From: Ramicandelaber brevisporus
Lineage: Eukaryota > Kickxellomycota > Ramicandelaberales > Ramicandelaberaceae
NCBI GenBank assembly: GCA_025201865.1
Contig: MU602693.1
Coordinates: forward strand, 37,433-86,995
DNA: 49,563 nucleotides
Direction: 5' to 3'
The translations under genes were made by a program, and so were the position numbers. The number at the start of each line of letters is the position of its first letter. Positions within the stretch are counted from its first letter, which is position 1. Positions 27,837-38,427 of the stretch are shown here, piece after piece. The notes under the pieces are model-generated. The model saw only the letters and a list, made by a program, of their open reading frames with translations. It made no database searches and was not told the DNA's origin.

Positions 27837-30800
27837 TTAATATGACTGCATAACTTGAAGATACTGCTCGTGCTCTTCATTCGCTACAACGAGCACTTCC
27901 TTCATTCGACGAAGCAACATCTCGTGGGCATTGACCGTTGTTGCCATTCCAGCGCCATCAGCATGACTGTGCGAGGCTGAACCAGGCAGAACTGACGCCT
28001 CGTTAACTTCGCTCATTAGCAAACCCCAGCCAACCAGGTACTCGTCCGCCAGCAAAGTGTCCAGCTGTGGAATGAGATTGTACTGCACAAATGCCTTTGT
28101 GACCTCTTCGAACAGAGTGACACGGTCTGGCGTGGATGCTGGCATAAACATGCGCAGCTGCTGGTGACGCTGTTCCATTGAGCCTCCTTTACCAGACGAA
28201 GAGGAGCCAACAAGACCAGCCAAGTTGGGGAAGGCACGGGCAATGGCTGACTCGAGCTCGGCAACAGACGGCTGAGCGTTTGGTGTGCGATATTGAGGCA
28301 AGTACTGCTGCAGCGCGCGTGGAACCGTCGCAGAGTAGTACTGGAGGTGGGAGAACAGCAGAAACAGAGCGAGCTGCTGGGTGTTCAATGCAGCGTGCAA
28401 CCGGCGAGAGAGTGTGGTGAATGACGAGAGCAGCTGGGCACGAGCGCGGTCGGTAATTTGGGCAGAGGTCATTGAGCCGCTCGATAGAGCTTGGAGAGGA
28501 ACAGAAGCCAGCTCAGCCAGCTGTTGCAGAGGCAAGGAATCAAACGACAGCGCAAGTGTACGGAGCTCACGAGCCTTGTCTAGCACAAACTTGGACGTAG
28601 CCGTAAGCTCGGCAATAAGTGGAACAAGTGACGACAGTGATGGCACCTTGACGGCTGCGGCAGAGGCAGAGGTCGTGCCTTGCCAGGTGAAGACTGGCGC
28701 AAACGATGTAGTGCCAACACGGCCACTGCGATTGGCATCGAAGCAGACAGCAACAGCATTCTGCAGAACGTCAAACACGCGGTCGAATGCATAGCTCTGA
28801 AGCAGCGAAATATCGGAGGGCCAAGCGAGACCAGCCGGCTCTTGGCTCTGCACATCCTCAGTCTCCGTCAGTGGCTGCAACCGCGAAATCCATCCAGGCT
28901 GCGAGAAGGCAGACAACTGAGCAGCAGTCCACAATGACAGCGAGGCAAGCTCGGGGCGAACAACAGCGGCTACTTGCTTCTTGGAGACAGAGCGCGGGGT
29001 GGATGAGCCTGGTTTGTCAGCTGGAGAGGTGGAGTTGGAACTAAGAGCACCACGAGTCGCCAGAGCAGATACAATGGATGTGAGCAGTGACAGCTCCTTG
29101 AGCATGTTGAGAGTCAGCGGCTGGTTAACCGCGGCGCCACGCTGCAGGACGCGAACGAGGGCATCGCTGTGCGGCACAAGGAAGCCAGAGACGCGAGATA
29201 CAACCGATTGATTGGCAACAGGTGTTCCGCTGAGCACAGCCAAAACGAGACGCAGAGTAGGAGTCAGCAGACGATGGAAGGCAAGCTGGGCATTGGAGCC
29301 ATCAACAGAAGCTGGGCAGCTATAGAAACGGCAGCTGGCCAGCATCTCAAAGAGATCGTTGCTAAGCAGGCGTTCAATACCAGAGGAAGCACCGTTGATG
29401 GTGGAGCGCGAGCGAGACAGAGCAGCGCTGGTGGGAAGAGAGCCGCTCTGAGCAACGCGAACAAAGAACACCAGGATAGCCTCGGCCAATTGCAACACTG
29501 CATCGTGTTCCTGTTGCTCTTGCACAGAGATGGACGGATCAGCAGTCAGAGCCAGTTCAAGCGATTCATCAAGAGCACGGAGCTGGCGCATCATGGAGCC
29601 AAGATACATGCGATTGCTCAGGTGTGACACAGTGCGGTGGCCGATCATGCGATGCTGCGGCTGGATGGCATCTGGACCAGCGCTGGAAACAGTGAGCTTA
29701 TCCAAGTTGACGAGGCCGTCCAGCAATGTGTAGGCAGGCGTGGCCCAGCGAAGAGTTGACAGAGCATCCTTGGCAATAACATCAACGAGTCGATCACCCT
29801 TTTCCTCAACCTTGGTGAGCACGGATGCAAACAGCTTCTGAGCAGCGGATGTGAGTGTCGAGAGAAGAGGGGCGACAGATGCAGTGGACTGCAGGGCGAG
29901 CAGCAGTTCAGACATGGCCGAATACAGCATACCGCGGGTAGTTTGCAGAGTCGAGTCGGTGGCCACCAAATCGACCAAGCGGTCCCACATTGGCATCAGC
30001 TGTGCAGTGAGAATCGAAGCAAGAGCACCGGATCCACCACTGGATTCAGTTTGAGCCAGCTCGAGAGCAGCCTCGAGTTCGCGGCGAATGCATCCAAACA
30101 ATGTTGGCATAATCGGACAGATGACATGGAGAACAACACTGCCACGAGCAGCCGGAATCACATTGGAGTCATCGCCGCTGTGAGAAGACGTATTGCGACT
30201 AAATTCGCTAAAGTATGAGAGCAAGGTATTGGCAATCTCAGTCAGAACAGTGAGGCGCTTGCTGCATGAGCCAAATGCAGCATCCGCGAAGCCACCAGCA
30301 ACGGCGTAAAGACGAGGACTGAGAATAACTTCAACCAGCTGACGCCAGGATGAGAGTGTAGACAGCAATGCATGCATGAGCTCGCGCTGGTGATTCTCGC
30401 CGAAGCAAGCCAAAATAAGGCGACGAGCCTGCTCGCGTGCACGAACTGATGCAATCATACTGCTGCTGCTACTTCCAGAACCAGAAGCTGACGCTGATGA
30501 ACTGGCGATATCGGCTTCGGCAGCGCGGAGCGCATTGGCCAGAAGAGGCAGATCGTATAATGTGCAGCCACGAGGATCTTTGTAGAGGAAACTCTGGATG
30601 TCAAAGTAGCTCTGCTGCGGCTGATTTGAAGTGGTCGACGTGACAACGTTTGATACGAGAGCACCATCAAATACACGGAACTCATCAGAGGTCAACACAT
30701 CTTCAACTGGATCCACATCGTGGTATTCAGCGAGATTGCTCGCAGTCACCTTCCACAGTGAAACGATGCCCTCCAGCACACCAAGCACACGGCATTCTTG

Positions 30801-33800
30801 GGTCGAATCAACGCCAAACGCACTGGAAGAGGCAACCAGTTGGGTGGATGTGCCATCAAAGCCTGGGTCAACAAGCAAACGAACAAGATTTTGCAGTGTC
30901 GAAGCTGGAACCTTGCATTCAGTCACAGCATTGCCAAGATCGTAGAGCTCAGTTGAGAGGGTATCCATGCTGCTAGCACACTGACGAAGAGCAGAGTTGG
31001 CGCGCAGAATAGTACGCTCACGAACACCCAAGGAAATGTCGTCGGATGCGCCGTAAAGCAGCGGGAACACCATGGCATTGACGTAACTCGATGATGGCAG
31101 GGCAAGCAGCTGAGTCGAAAAGTAATGACCAATGTGCACAGTACGAAGCAAGTCGAGGACAGACTGGCGGGTGGTCGGGTCGCTGCACAAGTTGGACACG
31201 ATTGAATAGCACAGAGAGGCCACCTTGGGACGACGGACAAACATTGGGGCATGGAGCGCATTCTCAATATCGACAGGCAGCAGCGCATCGGAGGCTGCAG
31301 TCAATGGATCGGCGAATTGGCCAAATGCGGAGAAGATGCGCTGTTGCTGCTGCTGGAGCTGACCATGGCGAGATGCAGACTGTCGCTTCACAATTTCCTT
31401 TTGAGCATTGGCAAACTCATCGACGCCGGCAGAGATGGTATTGACCAGCAAGCGCAATCCATCCAGAGTGTGCTGTGGCGCAAAAATGCCAACGCCAGCA
31501 GTGACTTGACGAACATCAAAACCGAGCATCCAATGCGCCAAACTAAGTTGTCCAGAAACAGAACGAGTCATGGCAACGCCATCGCGGAGCAAGTCGAGCA
31601 GAACCAGGCGCAATGCAGCATGAGCAGACGTCGGGCTCTGATCCAAACCAAGCGACTTTGTGGCCAGGCGAGAAACCAAGCCACGAGCACGGACAGCGTG
31701 GTGATTCGGAATGGCCGAATGGTCGGCAGCTGAGCTACCTGAATCACTGACCAGCCAGCCAAATTGAGATTGCGCCAAACTTGATGCGCGTCCAAAATGA
31801 GGATCGGATTCAGCAATGGGACCTCCACGGCGCAGCACATTAACACCGCTGGCAGCCATAGTTTCAGCCACTTCAGTGTCAGCAAGTTCAGCCGCCATCA
31901 TCTCTGCACTCTCATCGTCATCTGCATCAGCGCCACCGTCGTCATAGGTCACAGCTAGCAATGCAGCATCACGGAAGATGATACCATGATCGTGGTTGCT
32001 GAGCTTGGCCACAAGGCGAGCAGAATTTGTTCCATTGCTCGCCAGGAATGAGGTGACTTGAGCAGCAACCAGAGCCAGTTCATCAGAGCGCTCGCAGCAA
32101 ATGTGGGCAGAGATACGCGGAACAACGTCTTCGCTGAGCAGCAGCAGCTCATCCAGACGTTCAAGACTTTGTGGCATGAGGACGCTAGTGGGATCGAGAC
32201 CAAGAACAGACTGGATTTCAGCTGGGCTGCATCGACTGAGGAAGGCAAGCAGGTGGTTCATGAACACATCCTGAATGTGCAGGACACGTACAATGATGCG
32301 CAGGACAGTGTTCACAACCTCAATATGATGGGTCGATGTTGCAGACTCGTTCAGCGTGTTGACATCGACTGCAGCCTCCTTCTGAACAGCACCGAGCAGC
32401 TCGGTGTGATGCATTAGCTTCATAATCAGCTCAAAGCCGGGATGCAGAATTAAGCCTCGCAAAGCAGCAGGATCTGGCTGGGTAGCACTCTCAATCAGCT
32501 GTTCAAATGGAGTGGACGGAGTGTACGGGAAACCAGTTGCAGTACCGTCGACAACAGGAGAGAGATCAAAAGTGGCAATGCAGCGCTCAATCAATCGATA
32601 GCAGGCGAGCTTAACTTGCGCCTTCTCATCAGCATCGACATATGGACGAGCATCAGCCTGCAGAAGCACATTCTCGAGAGCAAACATAATGTATGGACCA
32701 AGACCAGGCTTGCGAGAATCAGCGCCGAGCTCAACTGGCACAGATGAAGAGGCCACACCGACACCGGGATCTGGATACGTTGACAGAGGAGTGCTCGGTG
32801 GCAGATGAATCAGCGATGTGATCAGCTCAATGAATGCACGCGTCATTGGATATGTCTGCTGCGGAGTCTCAACTTCACGCAGCTCGTAAACAGCCCCAGC
32901 TGCATCGAGAGCACGCAATGCGGCATGGATGGGAGCCTGTGCACCAGGCTGATTTGCGCTGATTGGCAAGATGCCACTAACCTCGAGCATTTGCCAAATC
33001 ATCAGTGCCATTTGAGATACAAGAAGAGATGCATTGGGCACGTCCGTCCATTCTGGAGTAGGTCCACCAAAGGCAGCAATGGTGTTCAGAATCTCAGCCT
33101 TGAACAGAGTCGGAACGCGGCAGCCAAGAAGACTAAACAGCTGATACACAACTTGCGGGTCGTCGATTGGGAAGAGTTCGCAGCGCGCAGTGAGTGAATC
33201 CTTGACTACAGACTTTAACAGGCGAAGCAGACCGCACATTGAGAGCAAATCGGCTGGATGGATGCCCTGTTCTGCAGATTTGCGGAGCTCTGTGGCACTG
33301 TTTCCAATTGTGGTGATCAGCTTCACCCATGAGAAGACTGCGCCGTGTGGCTTGTTTGTCATGAACTCGTGTGCCTTTAAACTGCTTTGAGGACCACAGG
33401 CAAGTGCACTAAGAGCCTCAGCAGCCGCAGCTTGAACATGCGGAGACGGGAGAGATGACAGCGAGCGAGGAGAAGTGCTAATGTGCAATATACGAGTGAG
33501 CATCGGTTCGCTCCAGAACACGAGTGCAGAATCTGGACGCTGATGATAGGTTGCAGCCACCAGCAACAGATACTGCTCAAATCCAGCTTGGTAGGCAGAG
33601 AGTGGCTGCAGAGTCAGAGTTGGCACAGTTTTAGCAGCACCTGCTGTGTCAAAGCGCACCGATCTACCAGTGTGGATGCTGCCAAGAGTATCATGGCGCA
33701 TTGCACCACCACCACCACCAAAGCGGCCAGGTGTTCCCAATGGTACTTGAGAAGCAACAGAACTGCCACCACGAGAGAATCCGAGACCACCACCCAATGG

Positions 33801-35639
33801 AACGTGCTGGGCAGCTGCAGCCTGAGCTTGAATTTGCGCATTCTTCTCGGTGTCAGCAATGTACTTTAATGCCGCTTTGTACCAATCTTCGGCAGCTTGG
33901 CCGAGCTTAACGAGAACATCGTAAAAGCGAAGAGGCAAATCTGTGACAATGGACTGGACTGCAGTGATCGTGGACACAATGATTGAAGAAGGCAAGGTGG
34001 ATGGTGCATTCACGTAAATTGGAGCAGTTGTGGTGCCAGCAGATGGAACAGACATTTCAGGAATGGCTGGCAGTTGAAGATCGAACACTGAACTATGCTT
34101 ACGGAATGCCAGCATGTAATGGCTGATAAAATGGAGAGCATGGGCATTCATTGCACTCTTCAAAAGCTGATGGATGGCGATTATACTAACATTTGAACCG
34201 AGTCTCTGCTGAGTCAATGCGTTTGTATTATCGAACACTCTCTTTTGCAGAAACAAACACCAAACCACAGTCAATGCAGGCAATAATCCGGCTGAGGAAT
34301 CCCACTTGCTGCGTGTATCGTTTCCACTTAATAAATCATGGATGTGTGCAAGGATATCCTTTGGAGCACGCGCTGATGGAATCAATGAGCTGCCCGATCT
34401 TTGATCTGAATTAGACTGTTCAATGTCAACATCCTCGCGTAGCAATAATGACATGTATGCAACGATAACTCCAATCTGCCAAACGTCCTCTTTGCTGCCT
34501 TCTTTACCTGTAAACATGGCAGTTGCATTCCACCCAGCCATTTCCTTGATTAGAGGAACTGCGGCTCCAATGTGCATTGAGTTAAAGCTCATTGCAGCCA
34601 ACAGCATTGTAATCAGGATTTCAATATTCTGTTTGATGTTATTGCGAGCTGCACTCAACAGCGGTACACTCATTGTCTTAGCCACGCTGTGCGCAGATGC
34701 ATGCGACGAATCCAATTTATCATGAAGCGCCTTCTCATAGCGAATTAGTCCCAAAATCCAGGCTACAAAATGCTGCTCAGAATAAGTATATCCACTGTCA
34801 GATGAGGACGCTAGGGGCTTTGCAGCTGTGTTATCCGCAATATCATTGGCAATGGTCTGGATTGTATCATCAAAGGGTGATCTGGTGGTTTCAACCATAT
34901 CTTCATCTCCAGCTTCACTCATTTTTGCTGCAAAATTAATATCCATGTTAGCCTTTAACGATACAACAGTTGCAAGCACCTCCAGTCGCTTATATCTTGT
35001 TGTCAAAATTGCCTGTAAAGCTGACTCTGCACTGGTCTGGCGATCCTGCTCAGTAGTCTCACCAACCACAGCCACTGCCAATGCAGCTTCATCTTCATCC
35101 AAGTTCAACAAATCACTGAGCGAGATGACCTGTTCTGCAAAGTGCGGAGACATGTGCACCGTCTTGGATTCACCACCAATCTTCAAGTTTCCGTCTTTGA
35201 GCTCCTTGCGCTTTTTGTCGGATACCGCGCCAGATGAACGCGGCTTGAGAATGAGCGGGTTGGCAATATCATTGAAGCTGGCGCGAACTGCCTCGTGAAG
35301 TGCAAAGCAGCTGTTGGGGTCCTGGTTGGCCTGAGCAGCATTGATCAGCTTCATCAGCTTTGCGGACTCGTCCTTTGTGTCAACAATGGGTGCATAGTGC
35401 TGATTAGGGTCTGGAGCTGTTGTTGACGCGGATGCTGCTGCTGTCGAAGTAGCAGTCGATCCGCCAGCAGCTGTTGTCGCGACAGCAGTGGTAGACGATG
35501 CTGGGAACAACGTTGATGATGTTGAGCCAAACGCGCTCGATCCGCCAAAGACCGAGCCCAAACCACCACCACCACTGCCACCGACGCCAAAGCTGCTAGT
35601 ACCGCTGCCACTTGCACCACTGCCAAACAGTCCAGTCAT
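27837..35639 (-). CDS. NUP192: Nup205/Nup192-type inner-ring nucleoporin with N-terminal FG extension
   Basis: A 2600-residue, largely helical protein read without introns. The segment at about residues 160-225 (FAEQVISLSDLLNLDEDEAA, then an AESALQAI helix) matches the conserved N-terminal signature of Nup205/Nup192, the large alpha-solenoid scaffold of the nuclear pore inner ring. Residues 1-50 are Gly/Ser-rich and carry four FG dipeptides (at 5, 17, 31 and 37, the first within GLFG), followed by an Ala/Thr/Ser tract to about 75. FG motifs are not usual in this scaffold family. Human Nup205 is about 2012 aa and yeast Nup192 about 1683, so this protein is much longer; Ser/Ala-rich inserts (for example near 33690-33800 and 30460-30520) contribute. 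Nup188 is the main alternative identity. The start ATG at 35637-35639 is preceded by an A-run. Confidence 0.8.
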   Translation of the reverse strand: MTGLFGSGASGSGTSSFGVGGSGGGGLGSVFGGSSAFGSTSSTLFPASSTTAVATTAAGGSTATSTAAASASTTAPDPNQHYAPIVDTKDESAKLMKLINAAQANQDPNSCFALHEAVRASFNDIANPLILKPRSSGAVSDKKRKELKDGNLKIGGESKTVHMSPHFAEQVISLSDLLNLDEDEAALAVAVVGETTEQDRQTSAESALQAILTTRYKRLEVLATVVSLKANMDINFAAKMSEAGDEDMVETTRSPFDDTIQTIANDIADNTAAKPLASSSDSGYTYSEQHFVAWILGLIRYEKALHDKLDSSHASAHSVAKTMSVPLLSAARNNIKQNIEILITMLLAAMSFNSMHIGAAVPLIKEMAGWNATAMFTGKEGSKEDVWQIGVIVAYMSLLLREDVDIEQSNSDQRSGSSLIPSARAPKDILAHIHDLLSGNDTRSKWDSSAGLLPALTVVWCLFLQKRVFDNTNALTQQRLGSNVSIIAIHQLLKSAMNAHALHFISHYMLAFRKHSSVFDLQLPAIPEMSVPSAGTTTAPIYVNAPSTLPSSIIVSTITAVQSIVTDLPLRFYDVLVKLGQAAEDWYKAALKYIADTEKNAQIQAQAAAAQHVPLGGGLGFSRGGSSVASQVPLGTPGRFGGGGGAMRHDTLGSIHTGRSVRFDTAGAAKTVPTLTLQPLSAYQAGFEQYLLLVAATYHQRPDSALVFWSEPMLTRILHISTSPRSLSSLPSPHVQAAAAEALSALACGPQSSLKAHEFMTNKPHGAVFSWVKLITTIGNSATELRKSAEQGIHPADLLSMCGLLRLLKSVVKDSLTARCELFPIDDPQVVYQLFSLLGCRVPTLFKAEILNTIAAFGGPTPEWTDVPNASLLVSQMALMIWQMLEVSGILPISANQPGAQAPIHAALRALDAAGAVYELREVETPQQTYPMTRAFIELITSLIHLPPSTPLSTYPDPGVGVASSSVPVELGADSRKPGLGPYIMFALENVLLQADARPYVDADEKAQVKLACYRLIERCIATFDLSPVVDGTATGFPYTPSTPFEQLIESATQPDPAALRGLILHPGFELIMKLMHHTELLGAVQKEAAVDVNTLNESATSTHHIEVVNTVLRIIVRVLHIQDVFMNHLLAFLSRCSPAEIQSVLGLDPTSVLMPQSLERLDELLLLSEDVVPRISAHICCERSDELALVAAQVTSFLASNGTNSARLVAKLSNHDHGIIFRDAALLAVTYDDGGADADDDESAEMMAAELADTEVAETMAASGVNVLRRGGPIAESDPHFGRASSLAQSQFGWLVSDSGSSAADHSAIPNHHAVRARGLVSRLATKSLGLDQSPTSAHAALRLVLLDLLRDGVAMTRSVSGQLSLAHWMLGFDVRQVTAGVGIFAPQHTLDGLRLLVNTISAGVDEFANAQKEIVKRQSASRHGQLQQQQQRIFSAFGQFADPLTAASDALLPVDIENALHAPMFVRRPKVASLCYSIVSNLCSDPTTRQSVLDLLRTVHIGHYFSTQLLALPSSSYVNAMVFPLLYGASDDISLGVRERTILRANSALRQCASSMDTLSTELYDLGNAVTECKVPASTLQNLVRLLVDPGFDGTSTQLVASSSAFGVDSTQECRVLGVLEGIVSLWKVTASNLAEYHDVDPVEDVLTSDEFRVFDGALVSNVVTSTTSNQPQQSYFDIQSFLYKDPRGCTLYDLPLLANALRAAEADIASSSASASGSGSSSSSMIASVRAREQARRLILACFGENHQRELMHALLSTLSSWRQLVEVILSPRLYAVAGGFADAAFGSCSKRLTVLTEIANTLLSYFSEFSRNTSSHSGDDSNVIPAARGSVVLHVICPIMPTLFGCIRRELEAALELAQTESSGGSGALASILTAQLMPMWDRLVDLVATDSTLQTTRGMLYSAMSELLLALQSTASVAPLLSTLTSAAQKLFASVLTKVEEKGDRLVDVIAKDALSTLRWATPAYTLLDGLVNLDKLTVSSAGPDAIQPQHRMIGHRTVSHLSNRMYLGSMMRQLRALDESLELALTADPSISVQEQQEHDAVLQLAEAILVFFVRVAQSGSLPTSAALSRSRSTINGASSGIERLLSNDLFEMLASCRFYSCPASVDGSNAQLAFHRLLTPTLRLVLAVLSGTPVANQSVVSRVSGFLVPHSDALVRVLQRGAAVNQPLTLNMLKELSLLTSIVSALATRGALSSNSTSPADKPGSSTPRSVSKKQVAAVVRPELASLSLWTAAQLSAFSQPGWISRLQPLTETEDVQSQEPAGLAWPSDISLLQSYAFDRVFDVLQNAVAVCFDANRSGRVGTTSFAPVFTWQGTTSASAAAVKVPSLSSLVPLIAELTATSKFVLDKARELRTLALSFDSLPLQQLAELASVPLQALSSGSMTSAQITDRARAQLLSSFTTLSRRLHAALNTQQLALFLLFSHLQYYSATVPRALQQYLPQYRTPNAQPSVAELESAIARAFPNLAGLVGSSSSGKGGSMEQRHQQLRMFMPASTPDRVTLFEEVTKAFVQYNLIPQLDTLLADEYLVGWGLLMSEVNEASVLPGSASHSHADGAGMATTVNAHEMLLRRMKEVLVVANEEHEQYLQVMQSY

Positions 35640-35868
35640 TTTTTATATCGCTGCAAGAATAAAGTAAACGTTGTTTTGAAGTCGATTCACGAGGAGAAAA
35701 AGGAAAAAAAAAATAACAACAAAGAGGGAAAATATCAACAAAAATCTGAACAACCTTGCAGAAACGCATTCAAGTTCGATCAAAGTGTAGATATGACCAT
35801 CATCTCGCTTGACAATGTCAGCGCTGCTAGAAGTGCTTGTCGTATGTACTGATGATGGTGGAAGGATG
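35640..35868. promoter_or_regulatory. Upstream region of the nucleoporin gene
   Basis: A 229-bp spacer that must contain the nucleoporin promoter. It has a poly-A run near 35700-35715. A TATAAAA sequence sits immediately before the ATG, too close to act as its TATA box. Confidence 0.4.
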
Positions 35869-36173
35869 CTACTTTGAAAAACAGGCTTTTATTGGAGAGA
35901 CTATCCTAGTGATAATTCGCCTCCAAAGACTCTGCGTCATGTAGTCACTTGTCGAATTCAACTGACGGTTTCGCACCAATATTATCCCGTTTGATTTCGG
36001 CGGCACAACCTTGAATCCTTTGGGATGCGCCATGCCCTTGTAATCCCAAACATTGCGAATTGTACTTGCATCTCTTGTCAAATAGTCGACCGAATTTACT
36101 CCAGTGCGATGGCACTCGCAATATTTTCTCAAATACTTTGCTGGTTGTGGCTGCGCGTTGAGTCCAAGCATTC
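35869..36173 (-). other. Open-frame segment at the gap edge, identity unresolved
   Basis: About 100 codons are open on the minus strand from the gap edge to a stop at 35869-35871. The segment has a Lys/Arg-rich end and no domain that I recognise. It could be the C-terminal end of the trypsin-homologue gene, the end of another gene hidden in the gap, or noncoding. The N run is 770 bp (not a multiple of three) and probably only an estimate, so continuity of frame across it cannot be claimed. Confidence 0.25.
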
Positions 36174-36943
36174 NNNNNNNNNNNNNNNNNNNNNNNNNNN
36201 NNNNNNNNNNNNNNNNNNNNNNNNNNNNNNNNNNNNNNNNNNNNNNNNNNNNNNNNNNNNNNNNNNNNNNNNNNNNNNNNNNNNNNNNNNNNNNNNNNNN
36301 NNNNNNNNNNNNNNNNNNNNNNNNNNNNNNNNNNNNNNNNNNNNNNNNNNNNNNNNNNNNNNNNNNNNNNNNNNNNNNNNNNNNNNNNNNNNNNNNNNNN
36401 NNNNNNNNNNNNNNNNNNNNNNNNNNNNNNNNNNNNNNNNNNNNNNNNNNNNNNNNNNNNNNNNNNNNNNNNNNNNNNNNNNNNNNNNNNNNNNNNNNNN
36501 NNNNNNNNNNNNNNNNNNNNNNNNNNNNNNNNNNNNNNNNNNNNNNNNNNNNNNNNNNNNNNNNNNNNNNNNNNNNNNNNNNNNNNNNNNNNNNNNNNNN
36601 NNNNNNNNNNNNNNNNNNNNNNNNNNNNNNNNNNNNNNNNNNNNNNNNNNNNNNNNNNNNNNNNNNNNNNNNNNNNNNNNNNNNNNNNNNNNNNNNNNNN
36701 NNNNNNNNNNNNNNNNNNNNNNNNNNNNNNNNNNNNNNNNNNNNNNNNNNNNNNNNNNNNNNNNNNNNNNNNNNNNNNNNNNNNNNNNNNNNNNNNNNNN
36801 NNNNNNNNNNNNNNNNNNNNNNNNNNNNNNNNNNNNNNNNNNNNNNNNNNNNNNNNNNNNNNNNNNNNNNNNNNNNNNNNNNNNNNNNNNNNNNNNNNNN
36901 NNNNNNNNNNNNNNNNNNNNNNNNNNNNNNNNNNNNNNNNNNN
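36174..36943. other. Assembly gap (770 N)
   Basis: An unbroken run of N that removes the C-terminal coding part of the trypsin-homologue gene. Sequences on the two sides need not be in the same gene. Confidence 1.
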
Positions 36944-38427
36944 ATATGTTGTTCGCGGTGTAGCAGAGTCTGTGACTGCATCCCGTCTGCCGCAGACTGT
37001 TGAGGCGAATATACATACTCTGAATACCCGCTTGTTGGCGATGCACATGACATAATTGCAACTTGGCCGTCCATGGGCATTGCAACTGCCGCAGCTGCCG
37101 CATACACTGGATCGTATATTGTTGTATTCAGATGATACAGCATATCTGGTGATATGTAAACTGGGTAGAGGGGTTGAACTGGTGTCATGTTTTGATAAAA
37201 CGTTGCGAGTGGATCGATATGGCCGTTGGTGGAATCTGGCACATACACGTCCACTGGATCACCTGTGCTTACGAATGAGAGGCGATTTGAGTTCTCATCG
37301 CTGTCAACTGCGGTAGGCTGGCCATGACGAAAATGCATTATTGCACCGACCGTGAGAGCCAAAGCAGCCATAACACCAAACACAATGCCAACAATCATTC
37401 CAATCGGCAACTGGATAATTTCGTTGGTATTAGATGTAGGCGACCCAGTATCAACTGGTGGCCGTGGCAGCGACGAAGGCTGTGTTGTGACACTTGCTGG
37501 TGGTGCGCTTGGTTCGCTTGGTGTTGCTCCATCTGTATCATCTGTATCATCTGTTGAAATCGCATTGACACCTTGTCCAAGCCAATCCGTCAACTCTACC
37601 GTGAATGCTGCCAGTTTCATCCAATAAGAATATTGGTTGTCATCAGTACAAGCTGTGCTGCGCTGTCCAGATTGGATAATTCGTGGCACTCCCATTCCAA
37701 CAAGTGAATAGCCATTCTTCTCTTTACGAATGATCAATGAACCGAGATCTCCAGTACAGGGCATGCCACCAGATGTACAAAAGTGCTCGCCTTTGCTTTG
37801 GTCAATCCACGAAATGTTTGGTGCGAAGCTGTTCCACGCAGTCCTGCACTCGGCATTATTCACCACGCGCACAGTCGTAGTTGCCAGTTTGTCCCTCCAA
37901 TTCCGCGTCGTTCCATCACTGCCCCATCCTACAACGGTCAGTTCCTCCTGGTCTTTAACAGGTATCGTCGATATCTTGATTGGTTTGATAGTCTTGCCGA
38001 GTTGGAAAGGCGGGTCAATGAGCATCCCTGCAAACATGTTGTTGTAGTTGCCTGGTGTGAATCGCGAACCCCCACCTGCAGGCCAGAAAAGCTTGCTTAG
38101 TTTGTGCTCGGTACTAGTAACAGGACTAAGACTGCCTGCCTGGACACCAACTATTCCATTGCTTGCCTTCTGAGTATTCCCACTGCTGACGCAAAACGAA
38201 CTGGTTATGAGGTGCCGGTCAGAGAGGATGGCAGCTGTGCCAAATGTGCCATTCGCACATGGTGAAAGCGTGTCAAGGATTCGAAACGAGGCAACGAAGG
38301 GATAGTCCTCAGGCGACGCTACCGGTGAGCCACCTGTCATTCGCTCTGCGATGTTAATTGCGGTGGCCGCGGTGGCTGTCCATATCGAAAGCACGAGTGT
38401 CGTTGCAAAGCTGTGGAGGAGCAGCAT
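36944..38427 (-). CDS. Membrane-anchored trypsin-fold protein lacking the catalytic triad (3' end lost in gap)
   Basis: 494 residues are visible before the gap. A signal peptide (1 to about 23) is followed by an S1 (chymotrypsin-fold) domain at about 29-285, starting RMTGG where active trypsins have RIVGG. The motif positions are recognisable but altered: TSSFC replaces TAAHC, so His57 is F78; YNNMF replaces YNND, so Asp102 is M131; CTGDLGS replaces CxGDSGG, so Ser195 is L228; the S1-pocket Asp189 is M222. The cysteines needed for three standard disulfides remain (C57/C79, C194/C217, C224/C260), as do GWG at 167-169 and sequons N59 and N204. An acidic/Pro/Ser-rich stalk leads to a membrane span at about 338-365 and a tail rich in tyrosines (LYPVYI, YDPVYA, YSEYVY). 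This indicates a surface pseudoprotease, probably for binding or adhesion; activity is not expected. It is divergent from AMP deaminase. Confidence 0.87.
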
